DNA of 33,450 nucleotides, taken from Bacteriovoracaceae bacterium UBA7695. GTDB lineage: Bacteria > Bdellovibrionota > Bacteriovoracia > Bacteriovoracales > Bacteriovoracaceae. The stretch is from NCBI GenBank assembly GCA_002482685.1, contig DLGL01000097.1:1-33450 (forward strand), given 5' to 3'. Position numbers and translations under genes: made by a program. The notes beneath the pieces are model-generated. The model was given only the letters and a program-made list of their open reading frames with translations, was not told where the DNA came from and did not search any database. Shown one piece after another: positions 17,001 to 23,396 of the stretch; position 1 is the stretch's first letter; each line of letters opens with the position of its first letter.

Positions 17001-17247
17001 TCTGGCACGTGAGTTAGTAAGTCGAATCCAAAAAACACGGAAAGATATGAATTTTAACGTCGCTGACAGGATCGAAGTGACTATCTTTACAACGGAAGCT
17101 CTTGGAAAAGTTTTTGAGAAATACAAAGACTACATTTCTTCTGAGACTTTAATGGTTAAGGGCACAGTTTCTTCAACGTCACTTCCGGGTGCAGTTGTTC
17201 ATGACATCGATGAAGACAAATTCGAAGTGAAAGCGGTTCGAGTTTAG
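14095..17247 (+). CDS. ileS: Isoleucyl-tRNA synthetase, type 2
   Basis: The enzyme charges tRNA-Ile and edits valine. From the ATG at 14095 (GGAG nine bases upstream; an in-frame TTG at 14080 is less likely) it has 1050 residues. HIGH-type motif: GLPHHGHI (HHGH at 52-55). The editing domain carries WTTTPWTLPSN. The second motif is KMSKR (592-596) rather than KMSKS. The extra length, the KMSKR variant and the absence of a C-terminal zinc-finger Cys set fit the type 2 (eukaryote-like) IleRS, whose members are often far less sensitive to mupirocin. This is established for the type, not shown for this protein. The stop overlaps the next start by one base. Confidence 0.96.
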   Translation: MEPENFSFVEAERKILELWNTKQIFKKSLEKTKQGKNYIFYDGPPFATGLPHHGHIVASTLKDVVPRYFTMKGFYVDRRFGWDCHGLPIEQEIDKKFAMSASDFVAAHGVKKYNDECRGIVDRYSTEWEKTISRLGRWVDFKNDYKTMDLDFMESVWWVFKSIWDKGLIYQGNKIVPYSSALQTALSNFEAGQNYQDIQDPAVTILFRTKKDPNTYFAAWTTTPWTLPSNLSLCVHPEIEYVKVKDLEKNIFIIMAKARLEAYKKNFKYEEIETFTGATLKGERYEPLFPYFNHLEKDGYFVMLNDEYVTTTDGTGIVHQAPGFGEEDNRVMKAAGLTEVVVPLDISSKFTAEVKDYAGIYIKDADKDIIKNLKDRGQLFLQSTVVHSYPMCPRTDTPLIYRAMPQWYLAVEKIKEKMVKANQEITWVPETIKDGRFGKWLENARDWAISRSRVWGTPLPIWINDVNGKAICMGSIADIKKYTGHDVKDLHREYVDGLDFKVPGEEGTYKRIPEVLDCWFESGSMPYAQLHYPFENQDVFKDGFPAEFIAEGLDQTRGWFYTLTVLSAALFDKPAFKNVIVNGMVLAKDGKKMSKRLRNYTPPDELIETFGADALRLFLINSGLVRAEELRFTDDGVKDMVRRALLPWYNSFKFFSTYAKVDGWKLETKAAVDTDGSMAFASVPSDNILDQWLISKLQTLIKNVNHEMQNYRLYNVVPQLFNFIEDLTNWYIRLNRRRFWEEGISDDKNAAYSTLYTTLENLSRLMAPFTPFLADELYQQLKEFGGANEESVHLCSFPEANESLINSTLETAVGRMEHVILLGRQKRVQEGVKVKTPLKTLKIIYQDQNLLTEIKKLEEYIRIELNVKNFEYLTNESDFVTLSAKPNLPVLGKKLGKEMGAFKVLIEKLSSADVQKIESGEKVTLNGVDFDATEILVQRNAKEGTQAFTNRFVTIELDCTLDQNLIDEGLARELVSRIQKTRKDMNFNVADRIEVTIFTTEALGKVFEKYKDYISSETLMVKGTVSSTSLPGAVVHDIDEDKFEVKAVRV

Positions 17248-17954
17248 TGATAAGTTCAGTTCTTCTTTTATTATCTTTCTCAGCCTTCGCGAAAATTCAT
17301 AACTTCCGCGAAGCTAAGAAGATCCTTCCTAAGATTCATGCCGACCATGCAAAGACTCTTTACTGCGGTTGCAGCTACTCAAAGAAAACTATCGATTTAA
17401 AAAGCTGTGGGTATATCCCCCACAAAAATCCAAAGCGGGCCCAGCGACTAGAATGGGAACACGTAGTCCCCGCTCATGCTTTCGGACAAGCCTTTATCGA
17501 ATGGCGGGAAGGATCAGCCAAGTGCATAGACAAAAAAAAGAAAAAACCTTTCAAGGGACGCAAGTGTGCGCGCACGAATCCTCAGTTCGCTAAAATGGAA
17601 GGAGATCTTCATAACCTCTATCCGGAGATTGGAGAGCTAAACGGTCTAAGAAGCAACTTCTCCATGGCCATGATTCCTAAGTCTACCAAAACCATAACGT
17701 TTGGGGCCTGCCCGGCAAGGATCGAAGACAGAAAATTTGAGCCCATGGATGAAGCGAAAGGAATTGTAGCGCGAGTCTACATGTATATGGATGCGACCTA
17801 TCCTGGCAGAGGGATAATCTCAAACAAAAACGAAAAGCTCTTCGAGGCCTGGAATAAGATGTATCCGGTTACGATGTGGGAGTGTCAGCGGGCAAAAAAA
17901 ATTGAGCTCATTCAAAATACAAAAAACTTGGTCCTGGCAAAACTCTGCAAATAA
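17247..17954 (+). CDS. Endonuclease I (secreted EndA/Dns-type nuclease)
   Basis: A secreted or periplasmic DNA endonuclease of the endonuclease I family. A signal peptide MISSVLLLLSFSAFA is followed by family blocks: LEWEHVVPAHAFG (catalytic His), GDLHNLYPEIGELNGLRSN (metal-binding Asn), and the C-terminal WNKMYPVTMWE. Several Cys (YCGCSY, KSCGY, ECQR) fit the usual disulphides. It starts at a GTG overlapping the ileS stop codon by one base, so it is translated by coupling to ileS. For a predatory bacterium it could degrade prey DNA; that role is inference. 235 residues, near the family norm. Confidence 0.93.
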   Translation: MISSVLLLLSFSAFAKIHNFREAKKILPKIHADHAKTLYCGCSYSKKTIDLKSCGYIPHKNPKRAQRLEWEHVVPAHAFGQAFIEWREGSAKCIDKKKKKPFKGRKCARTNPQFAKMEGDLHNLYPEIGELNGLRSNFSMAMIPKSTKTITFGACPARIEDRKFEPMDEAKGIVARVYMYMDATYPGRGIISNKNEKLFEAWNKMYPVTMWECQRAKKIELIQNTKNLVLAKLCK

Positions 17955-17958
17955 AAAA

Positions 17959-17983
17959 AGGGCCCAAGATTAACCCGGGCCCT
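17959..17983 (-). terminator. Intrinsic terminator between convergent genes
   Basis: Perfect 7-bp stem AGGGCCC (17959-17965) with GGGCCCT (17977-17983). On the minus strand it is followed by seven T, so it serves mainly the gene at 17993-18580; for endonuclease I on the plus strand the T tract is missing. Confidence 0.88.
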
Positions 17984-17992
17984 CACTTAAAA

Positions 17993-18580
17993 CTAATTTC
18001 TTTCGTAACGAGTACAGTAAGGTGCATTCCAACACTGATAGATCTGCTGAGACACAGGAGCGCCGTAGTATGGTGATACCCACCCGCACTGCTGCCCCTG
18101 AGCTGTTTCAACACAAGTATGTTTAGCATCAAACCAGATAGAGTAAGCAATGGCCGCTCCAAGGACTGCAACGATTCCTACAGAAATTAAAACAGCAGAA
18201 CCTTCCCAGCTAGCACCTGTAGCGTAGAGACCAGTAGAATTTGTCGTAATAGCCTCGGCAAGTTCAGATGAAGAGTTTGAAGCAGAAGCGAGAGCGTCCA
18301 TTCTAAGTTTAAGAGTTTCAACTTCTTTAATATTGTTTGATTTAGAAGACACAACATCCAAAATCTTTTCTTTCGTAAGACCTTGAGTCATCAGAGTAGC
18401 GATTGTAGCGTAGAAAGATTCAGTACGGGCAGTCATGAAAGCTGCATCTTTTTGATCCCATTGAACTGTGAGTGAGTATTGGTATTCATCAAGTGCTCTT
18501 TCAAACTCAGAGACTGTTCCAGAAGCGGCCATCACATTGAAAGTCAGGCAAAAGCACAAAAGTGCTGAGATAAAACGCAT
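17993..18580 (-). CDS. Exported single-span membrane protein, unknown
   Basis: 195 residues. A signal peptide MRFISALLCFCLTFNVMAAS leads to a helical Ser/Thr/Asn-rich ectodomain, then one membrane span AVLISVGIVAVLGAAIAYSI at about residues 130-149, then a short tail with Cys residues in THTCVE-like context (KHTCVE, QQCGW, YQCWN, PYCTRY), probably disulphide-bonded or metal-binding. No family is recognised. AAGGAG precedes the ATG. A strong promoter lies upstream and a terminator follows, so it is a stand-alone, probably well-expressed gene. Confidence 0.8.
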   Translation of the reverse strand: MRFISALLCFCLTFNVMAASGTVSEFERALDEYQYSLTVQWDQKDAAFMTARTESFYATIATLMTQGLTKEKILDVVSSKSNNIKEVETLKLRMDALASASNSSSELAEAITTNSTGLYATGASWEGSAVLISVGIVAVLGAAIAYSIWFDAKHTCVETAQGQQCGWVSPYYGAPVSQQIYQCWNAPYCTRYERN

Positions 18581-18610
18581 TGATAATCTCCTTATAAGGT
18601 TAATGGAGGG

Positions 18611-18639
18611 TAAATAGGACTAAAGAAATAATGAGTCAA
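18611..18639 (-). promoter_or_regulatory. Sigma-70-type promoter of the exported membrane protein gene
   Basis: On the minus strand TTGACT (18634-18639) is followed after 17 bp by TATTTA (18611-18616), about 30 bp before the ATG at 18580. Confidence 0.65.
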
Positions 18640-18674
18640 ATCAAGGACTCTAAACCGGGTAGTTCTTACCTTGT

Positions 18675-19406
18675 TTAATGTGTTTTCGCCGCCATTCCCA
18701 TGTAGGAGAGCGCCAGAGAACGGGTCAATTCAAAGCGCATCTGAGGGGGAACTCTGCCGGAGAAGAGTTTTGTAATGGGAATCGAACTAAAGACCGGCTT
18801 AATTCCCGTCATTTCTTCGACCTTCATAGATGCTTTCGAACAATAGGCTTCAAGCTCCTTGGGTTTAATGAATAACTTTAAGACATGCATATTTTTAGCA
18901 GTCTTGGGGATAAGCCATTCAACGAGCTTAATAATCACAAACCATGACAAAGGATTACGACTAAAAGTGTGAAAGAAAAATTGCCCACCCGGTTTTAAAA
19001 CCCTTGAAAACTCTGCGATCGCCCGGGCCGGGTCTTCCACATGCTCTAGAAAATCAAGGGCGCAGACGACATCAAAACTGCCATCCTCGAAGGGTAGATT
19101 ATAGGCATCAGCAATTTGATATTTTACAGATCTGGTTTTATCAAAACGTTTAGCAACTTCGAGGCTGTCTCCTGAGAGATCTACTCCTGTAACGTCGTGT
19201 TTTGCCTGCGCCAGCTCATTTGTGAGAAAGCCTGCTCCACAACCCACATCCAAAATCTTTGAAGATTCAGTAATCCTCTCAAGTATCCAGGGAGTCTTTA
19301 CTTTATTCTCCGCCCGCAAAAGCGCCACAGGATCATCATCAGCGGTATACCACTTATCGCCGTAGGCTTCGTAAATGGAATTGTCTACTTTGTTTGTATT
19401 GGCCAC
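18675..19406 (-). CDS. UbiG-like SAM-dependent O-methyltransferase
   Basis: A class I SAM methyltransferase resembling UbiG (ubiquinone O-methyltransferase): motif I ILDVGCGAGFLTNELA, motif II region FDVVCALDFLEHVEDP, motif III LKPGGQFFFHTFSRNP, then the UbiG-like NMHVLKLFIKPKEL. Start: GTG at 19406 preceded by GGAG with a six-base spacer; the longer frame up to 19556 would run through the upstream gene and has no support. 243 residues, the normal UbiG size. It is the third gene of the polyketide operon and overlaps the membrane protein gene by 22 bp. It most likely methylates a hydroxyl of the aromatic or pyrone product; a true UbiG role in quinone synthesis is the alternative. Confidence 0.88.
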   Translation of the reverse strand: MANTNKVDNSIYEAYGDKWYTADDDPVALLRAENKVKTPWILERITESSKILDVGCGAGFLTNELAQAKHDVTGVDLSGDSLEVAKRFDKTRSVKYQIADAYNLPFEDGSFDVVCALDFLEHVEDPARAIAEFSRVLKPGGQFFFHTFSRNPLSWFVIIKLVEWLIPKTAKNMHVLKLFIKPKELEAYCSKASMKVEEMTGIKPVFSSIPITKLFSGRVPPQMRFELTRSLALSYMGMAAKTH

Positions 19407-19813
19407 GGAATACTCCAACGAATGATTTGGTAAAGCATGAACAAAAAGATCACGCCAGTTTGAATTTGCAGAAAAAAAACATCCTGCTTTTGAAATAAGT
19501 AGTAGGCGCTCAAAAAGCACAAAGGATGAAGCACAAAGAGCATCGAATGCAGCCACTGTTCAGCGCCGGAGCATTCTTTACTATGAACGAATTCATCTTT
19601 AGTGATAAACACACAAGAAAAACAACAAAGAGCAATATAGAAACTCAGACCGGTATTTCCCCATAAGAGTGCGCTATAACAAATAACAACTGTAAGTGTG
19701 TCCAGTGGATGTCCAAATCTTTCCCATACAGGAAGAGAGCGCTTTTCATGAAAATAAAATTCATCAACCAGCATGCAAAAACCTTGGATTATAAAAGGAA
19801 GATACAGAATCAT
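19385..19813 (-). CDS. Small polytopic membrane protein in the polyketide operon
   Basis: 142 residues with about five hydrophobic segments, starting MILYLPFIIQGFCMLVDEFY. The N-terminal block VDEFYFHEKRSLPVWERFGH looks conserved and carries His, Glu and Asp residues that could bind metal; further HS/HP pairs (FVHSKE, LFVLHPLC) recur, so a membrane-bound hydroxylase or similar enzyme is conceivable but unproven. The ATG overlaps the polyketide synthase stop as ATGA, and the 3' end overlaps the methyltransferase, so the three genes are tightly coupled. Family not recognised. Confidence 0.8.
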   Translation of the reverse strand: MILYLPFIIQGFCMLVDEFYFHEKRSLPVWERFGHPLDTLTVVICYSALLWGNTGLSFYIALCCFSCVFITKDEFVHSKECSGAEQWLHSMLFVLHPLCFLSAYYLFQKQDVFFLQIQTGVIFLFMLYQIIRWSIPWPIQTK

Positions 19814-20874
19814 TTATGTGCCTCGAAGATTCCACCAAATATAGTCAGTCCCGGGCCAAAGGCGAGGCTTAAAACTTTCCCAGAGTAATCAGACTCTAGA
19901 ATTTCTTTCCAAACATGGGGAAGAGTTGCCGATGACATATTACCCCGCTCTTTTAAAACCTTGCGGCTGAATGCAACTTGCTCATCGGTTAACTCAAGCT
20001 GTGATTGTATGAGGTCAATAATCTTTGGGCCTCCAGGATGAATCGCAAATAAGTACTCGCCCGGATGATGAACAGTCAACTCCCGGATAAATTCCGTAAG
20101 GTGCCCCCGGATTTTTTCAGGAACTTCCTTAGAAAGGCTCATTTGCATGGAAACTGCAGAAGGTGACCATGTCATATCTTCAGTTGAATCAGGAATAAGT
20201 TTTTCCTTTATTGATATCACTTCAAGTCGTCGCCCTAAGTTTTTGGGTCCAACGGAATACTTAATATGTCCATCTGCAAAGAGAGTCTGAACTACCATCT
20301 GCTCCGGCGTATGATCCGAGGGATTTAGATGAAGACTACACATCTCGGTGTGAACAACATCTACCTTTTGTTTCCTGGAGTCTGCAAAGGCCTGGGCCAT
20401 GCGAACTGCTGGAAGTGAAGCGTAACAGCCCATGTGATAGGCATGAGTAATCTCCGGGGTCCGCTCTTTATTCTGAAAATAAATCTGAGGAGCGCTCGGA
20501 GATAAATAACCTGTGCATGTCACATGAATCAGATGATCCGGTGTAAGCTCGCTCGTATAAATTTCTTGTACCACTTCAAGTGCCCGGGAGGCGTAAAACT
20601 TATGGCGATCTCCAATCCCTAAACCAGAAGGCGTACTCTGCGTAAGATGATATATTTTCTCACGATCAGTTTCAAAAAATCTCTGAGTAATCTGTTTATC
20701 AGAAACGCTAAAACGTTTAAGAATAGATGGAAGCCGATCTTTTTCCGGATGGGCAGTTAACTTCATGGATTCAGAATGGCGTCCGACAATCCAATCTACC
20801 AGGTCACTTTGATGTCCTGAGAATTGGGGCGCAATTGATTTAAATGAATGGAGCGATATGTTTGAGTTTATCAT
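19810..20874 (-). CDS. Type III polyketide synthase (chalcone/stilbene synthase family)
   Basis: Homodimeric enzyme that extends an acyl-CoA starter with malonyl-CoA and cyclises it to alkylresorcinol, pyrone or related aromatic lipids. Catalytic triad is visible: Cys150 in YHMGCYASLPA, His279 in FAIHPGGPK, Asn312 in ERGNMSSATLP. The C-terminal LAFGPGLTIFGG is the family signature. 354 residues, standard length. It heads a three-gene operon with a small membrane protein and a UbiG-like methyltransferase. The ATG follows a -10-like TAGAAC by six bases and has no usual Shine-Dalgarno spacing. The product is unknown; a methylated long-chain phenolic or pyrone lipid is the best guess. Confidence 0.95.
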   Translation of the reverse strand: MINSNISLHSFKSIAPQFSGHQSDLVDWIVGRHSESMKLTAHPEKDRLPSILKRFSVSDKQITQRFFETDREKIYHLTQSTPSGLGIGDRHKFYASRALEVVQEIYTSELTPDHLIHVTCTGYLSPSAPQIYFQNKERTPEITHAYHMGCYASLPAVRMAQAFADSRKQKVDVVHTEMCSLHLNPSDHTPEQMVVQTLFADGHIKYSVGPKNLGRRLEVISIKEKLIPDSTEDMTWSPSAVSMQMSLSKEVPEKIRGHLTEFIRELTVHHPGEYLFAIHPGGPKIIDLIQSQLELTDEQVAFSRKVLKERGNMSSATLPHVWKEILESDYSGKVLSLAFGPGLTIFGGIFEAHK

Positions 20875-20900
20875 GCCCTAGTTCTAGCAGGCTCACTCCC

Positions 20901-20911
20901 AGGAGTCTCCT
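20901..20911. promoter_or_regulatory. Palindrome AGGAGTCTCCT in the divergent promoter region
   Basis: A perfect 5-bp inverted repeat with one central base, 27 bp upstream of the polyketide synthase start and 55 bp upstream of the divergent gene at 20966. It overlaps the expected -35 of the polyketide operon; possible operator. Confidence 0.3.
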
Positions 20912-20929
20912 AAAGGCATCACAAAGCCT

Positions 20930-20959
20930 TTGACTCGACACTTCACACATCGGCATAAT
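20930..20959 (+). promoter_or_regulatory. Sigma-70-type promoter of the exported gene at 20966
   Basis: TTGACT (20930-20935), an 18-bp spacer and CATAAT (20954-20959). Transcription would start about seven bases on, at or next to the ATG at 20966, which suggests a leaderless message. Confidence 0.6.
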
Positions 20960-20965
20960 AAGTAC

Positions 20966-21745
20966 ATGAAGCTTCTGTTACCAATTATTCTCCTCTTTTC
21001 ATTTTCTGCTCAGGCCCAAAAACAGTTGAATGCTGGCACCTTTCAGACCAACATAAAACCTATCCTTTCAGGGATTCTGAGTGATTTTTATCAGATGATT
21101 ACTATGTTTCCTGAATTTCCCGATGAATTGGTAAAAATTGTGGACGAAATTGATGATCTTCATGGTGAGAAAGAGCTCATTCGGGAGAAATGCCCCCGCA
21201 CTCTGGAACTAAGTTGTCTTGAAAACATAACTAATTTAAGAAATAGACTGGTGGATGTTCAGGCCCGCACTCTGGAGCTTATCTCACGCCAAAAAATGTC
21301 CCCTAGCCTCCACATGAATCCTCTGGCAGGAATTCGAACAACGAATGAATTCATGCTGGAGCTCGAAGAGCTAAAGGGATCTCTGGATAATTCCGCTTTG
21401 ATTCTTAAGGCCGGCGTAAAGCAGAAGAAACCTACATTTCACGTTATCAAAAAACTCGATGAACTAAGTACTTTTGTATCACTTACGGTTGTGGAATATA
21501 TTCCCTACCCTTACAAGGAAGATTTTCGTCACTTCTATTTCAATTTTATTCATCCGGTCCAGCAGCAGCTCAACAAAACTCAAAATTTTGAGTATGTTAA
21601 CCGGAATATTAATTCACTTAACTTTTCTTTGAATCTTATCAATCAGAATTTGACCAAAAGAAATAAGAAAACACCTGCAGGAATGGCGCCTTATCTGTCA
21701 GCTATACATAGCCGCTGGAACAGTATTCTTCGTTATTATTTTTAA
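20966..21745 (+). CDS. Exported unknown protein, 259 residues
   Basis: A signal peptide MKLLLPIILLFSFSAQAQ is followed by a helical periplasmic protein with a central coiled-coil-like stretch (residues about 50-150) and a Tyr/Phe-rich block EYIPYPYKEDFRHFYFNF. Two close Cys (EKCPRTLELSC) may form a disulphide. No family recognised. The start is the ATG at 20966: the upstream in-frame TTG at 20930 lies in the -35 box and would put charged residues before the signal. A terminator follows. Confidence 0.8.
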   Translation: MKLLLPIILLFSFSAQAQKQLNAGTFQTNIKPILSGILSDFYQMITMFPEFPDELVKIVDEIDDLHGEKELIREKCPRTLELSCLENITNLRNRLVDVQARTLELISRQKMSPSLHMNPLAGIRTTNEFMLELEELKGSLDNSALILKAGVKQKKPTFHVIKKLDELSTFVSLTVVEYIPYPYKEDFRHFYFNFIHPVQQQLNKTQNFEYVNRNINSLNFSLNLINQNLTKRNKKTPAGMAPYLSAIHSRWNSILRYYF

Positions 21746-21753
21746 GCAAAAAA

Positions 21754-21773
21754 AGGGCCTGTTTCCAGGCCCT
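21754..21773. terminator. Bidirectional intrinsic terminator between the exported gene and rpsU
   Basis: Perfect 8-bp stem AGGGCCTG (21754-21761) and CAGGCCCT (21766-21773) with a 4-nt loop. On the minus strand it is followed by seven T, so it mainly ends rpsU. Confidence 0.88.
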
Positions 21774-21777
21774 CTCA

Positions 21778-21996
21778 TTAGTACTTCGTTGAACGGAGTC
21801 TTCCGTTTGTTTTGTGACGACGCTTTTCAGCGTTTTCCAACTTTTCTTTCATCTTAACAGAAGGTTTTTTGTATTCTGTACGAGCGCGGTATTCTTTTAC
21901 GATACCGTAGGCATCACACATACGTTTAAACTTCTTAAGTGCTTTTTCTGCCGGAAATCTGTCATCAATATCAATTACAATATTAGACATGCTCAT
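21778..21996 (-). CDS. rpsU: 30S ribosomal protein bS21
   Basis: A 72-residue basic protein with the bS21 pattern: FPAEKALKKFKRMCDAYGIV matches the family's RRFKR-C helix region, followed by the Arg/Lys-rich tail EKRRHKTNGRLRSTKY. bS21 sits near the anti-Shine-Dalgarno end of 16S rRNA and aids initiation. Two ATGs are possible (21996 and 21990); GGGGG lies four bases before the first. Stand-alone gene with its own terminator. Confidence 0.93.
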   Translation of the reverse strand: MSMSNIVIDIDDRFPAEKALKKFKRMCDAYGIVKEYRARTEYKKPSVKMKEKLENAEKRRHKTNGRLRSTKY

Positions 21997-22113
21997 TACA
22001 CCCCCTTCTTATTAGCGATAGAAAGCCGGATCAGCTTTGGTTTTAGGTGCATCAAAGTATCCACCAGGCCACGGGATGTCAACGGTTTAAGGCGCCGCAC
22101 CAACTTATTCTTT

Positions 22114-22142
22114 TTTACACCCGCCGCCCCTCTTGCTAAAAC
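22114..22142 (+). promoter_or_regulatory. Candidate promoter of rarA
   Basis: TTTACA (22114-22119), 17 bp, TAAAAC (22137-22142), then six bases to the rarA ATG. No Shine-Dalgarno is present, so a leaderless message is suggested. Confidence 0.5.
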
Positions 22143-22148
22143 CGTTTC

Positions 22149-23396
22149 ATGCAACTGGACGCCTTCCAATTTGACTCCGAAAATGACCCACCACTGGCCG
22201 CAAAACTGCGTCCCAAAACACTCGAAGATTTTTTTGGACAGACTAAAATCCGTCCTCAAGTTGAAAAACTTATCTCCCATCCAAGGCATGTCATATTCTG
22301 GGGCCCGCCAGGAACGGGTAAAACCACTCTGGCCCATTTAATATCAGGACAGATAAAGCGTGAGCTGAATGTTTTTTCAGCAGTGACCTCTGGCATACCA
22401 GAGCTTAAAAAACTTATAGCTGAGATGCTTGATCGTAAAAAACAATTTGGAAAAGAAAGCATCCTTTTTATTGATGAGATTCACCGTTTTAATAAATCTC
22501 AGCAGGACGCTCTTCTTCCCTATTTGGAAAATGGTGATTTTCTCTTTATTGGTGCCACAACCGAATACCCACATACCTCTTTGAACAAGGCGCTCATTTC
22601 AAGAGTGTCGTTGATTGAATTAAAGCAACTGGAAGAAAGTGATCTGATAGCTATTTTAAATCGTGGTCTGGAAGATATGAAGCGACCAGAGCTTTCGGTC
22701 TACATTGGTGAACTCGCAAAGCTCTCCAACGGAGACGCCCGGTTTGCCCTTAACCAACTCTCCCGTCTTCAGGCCTTTGATCAAAGTGAACTGGATGACC
22801 GTGAAAAAGTTCTTAAAGAATTGTTTGAACATGCACGCCAGTACGACAGAAATGCTAACCGCCACTATGATGTGATCTCTGCTTTCATTAAATCTATTCG
22901 TGGCTCAGATCCGCAAGGAGCCCTATTATACCTGGCGATCATGCTTGATGGGGGCGAGGCTCCAGAATTTATCGCTCGAAGACTCATGATTTTAGCTTCA
23001 GAAGATGTGGGATTAGCAAACTCTCAGGCCCTCCAGATAACTACCAATGCTCATTATGTAACCAAGCAGATCGGTATGCCCGAGGCGCGGATCACTCTTG
23101 CACACGCCACCGTCTACCTTGCCCTGTCTCCAAAATCAAACTCTGCCTATAATGGGATAAATGCCGCTTTAAGTTTTGTGAAAGAGAACCCGACGATTGA
23201 AGTCCCGGGGATTTTATCAAATGTCTCTCCTGAAAAGAAAAATTACAAATACCCACACAGCTATCCTCATAACTGGGTTGAGCAGTCCTATGTTCCAAAA
23301 GGAATGAATGAAAAGTTCTATGAGCCGCATTTTAATGGTTCTGAGAAAGCGCTCTATGATCAATACATCAATATAACTGGAATAAAGAAGAGATGA
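22149..23396 (+). CDS. rarA: Replication-associated recombination protein RarA (MgsA)
   Basis: AAA+ ATPase acting at stalled replication forks, related to clamp loaders. Seen: the N-terminal PLAAKLRPKTLEDFFGQ typical of the family, Walker A WGPPGTGKTT, Walker B FIDEIHRFNKSQQDALLP, sensor 1 FIGATTEYPHTSLN, sensor 2-region GDARFALNQL, and the C-terminal tetramerisation part with NSAYNGINAAL and KYPHSYPHNWVEQSY. 415 residues, close to the usual length. No Shine-Dalgarno precedes the ATG. Its stop overlaps the next start as ATGA, so it is coupled to the DUF1513 gene, a pairing with no obvious functional sense. Confidence 0.96.
   Translation: MQLDAFQFDSENDPPLAAKLRPKTLEDFFGQTKIRPQVEKLISHPRHVIFWGPPGTGKTTLAHLISGQIKRELNVFSAVTSGIPELKKLIAEMLDRKKQFGKESILFIDEIHRFNKSQQDALLPYLENGDFLFIGATTEYPHTSLNKALISRVSLIELKQLEESDLIAILNRGLEDMKRPELSVYIGELAKLSNGDARFALNQLSRLQAFDQSELDDREKVLKELFEHARQYDRNANRHYDVISAFIKSIRGSDPQGALLYLAIMLDGGEAPEFIARRLMILASEDVGLANSQALQITTNAHYVTKQIGMPEARITLAHATVYLALSPKSNSAYNGINAALSFVKENPTIEVPGILSNVSPEKKNYKYPHSYPHNWVEQSYVPKGMNEKFYEPHFNGSEKALYDQYINITGIKKR

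Noticed and set aside
19407..19556. Longer N-terminus of the UbiG-like methyltransferase
   Set aside because: It overlaps 150 bases of the membrane protein gene in another frame and has no family counterpart; GTG 19406 has a good GGAG site.
21996..22337. 113-residue minus-strand ORF upstream of rpsU
   Set aside because: It is mostly antisense to the conserved start of rarA, including the Walker A region, and has no recognisable domain.
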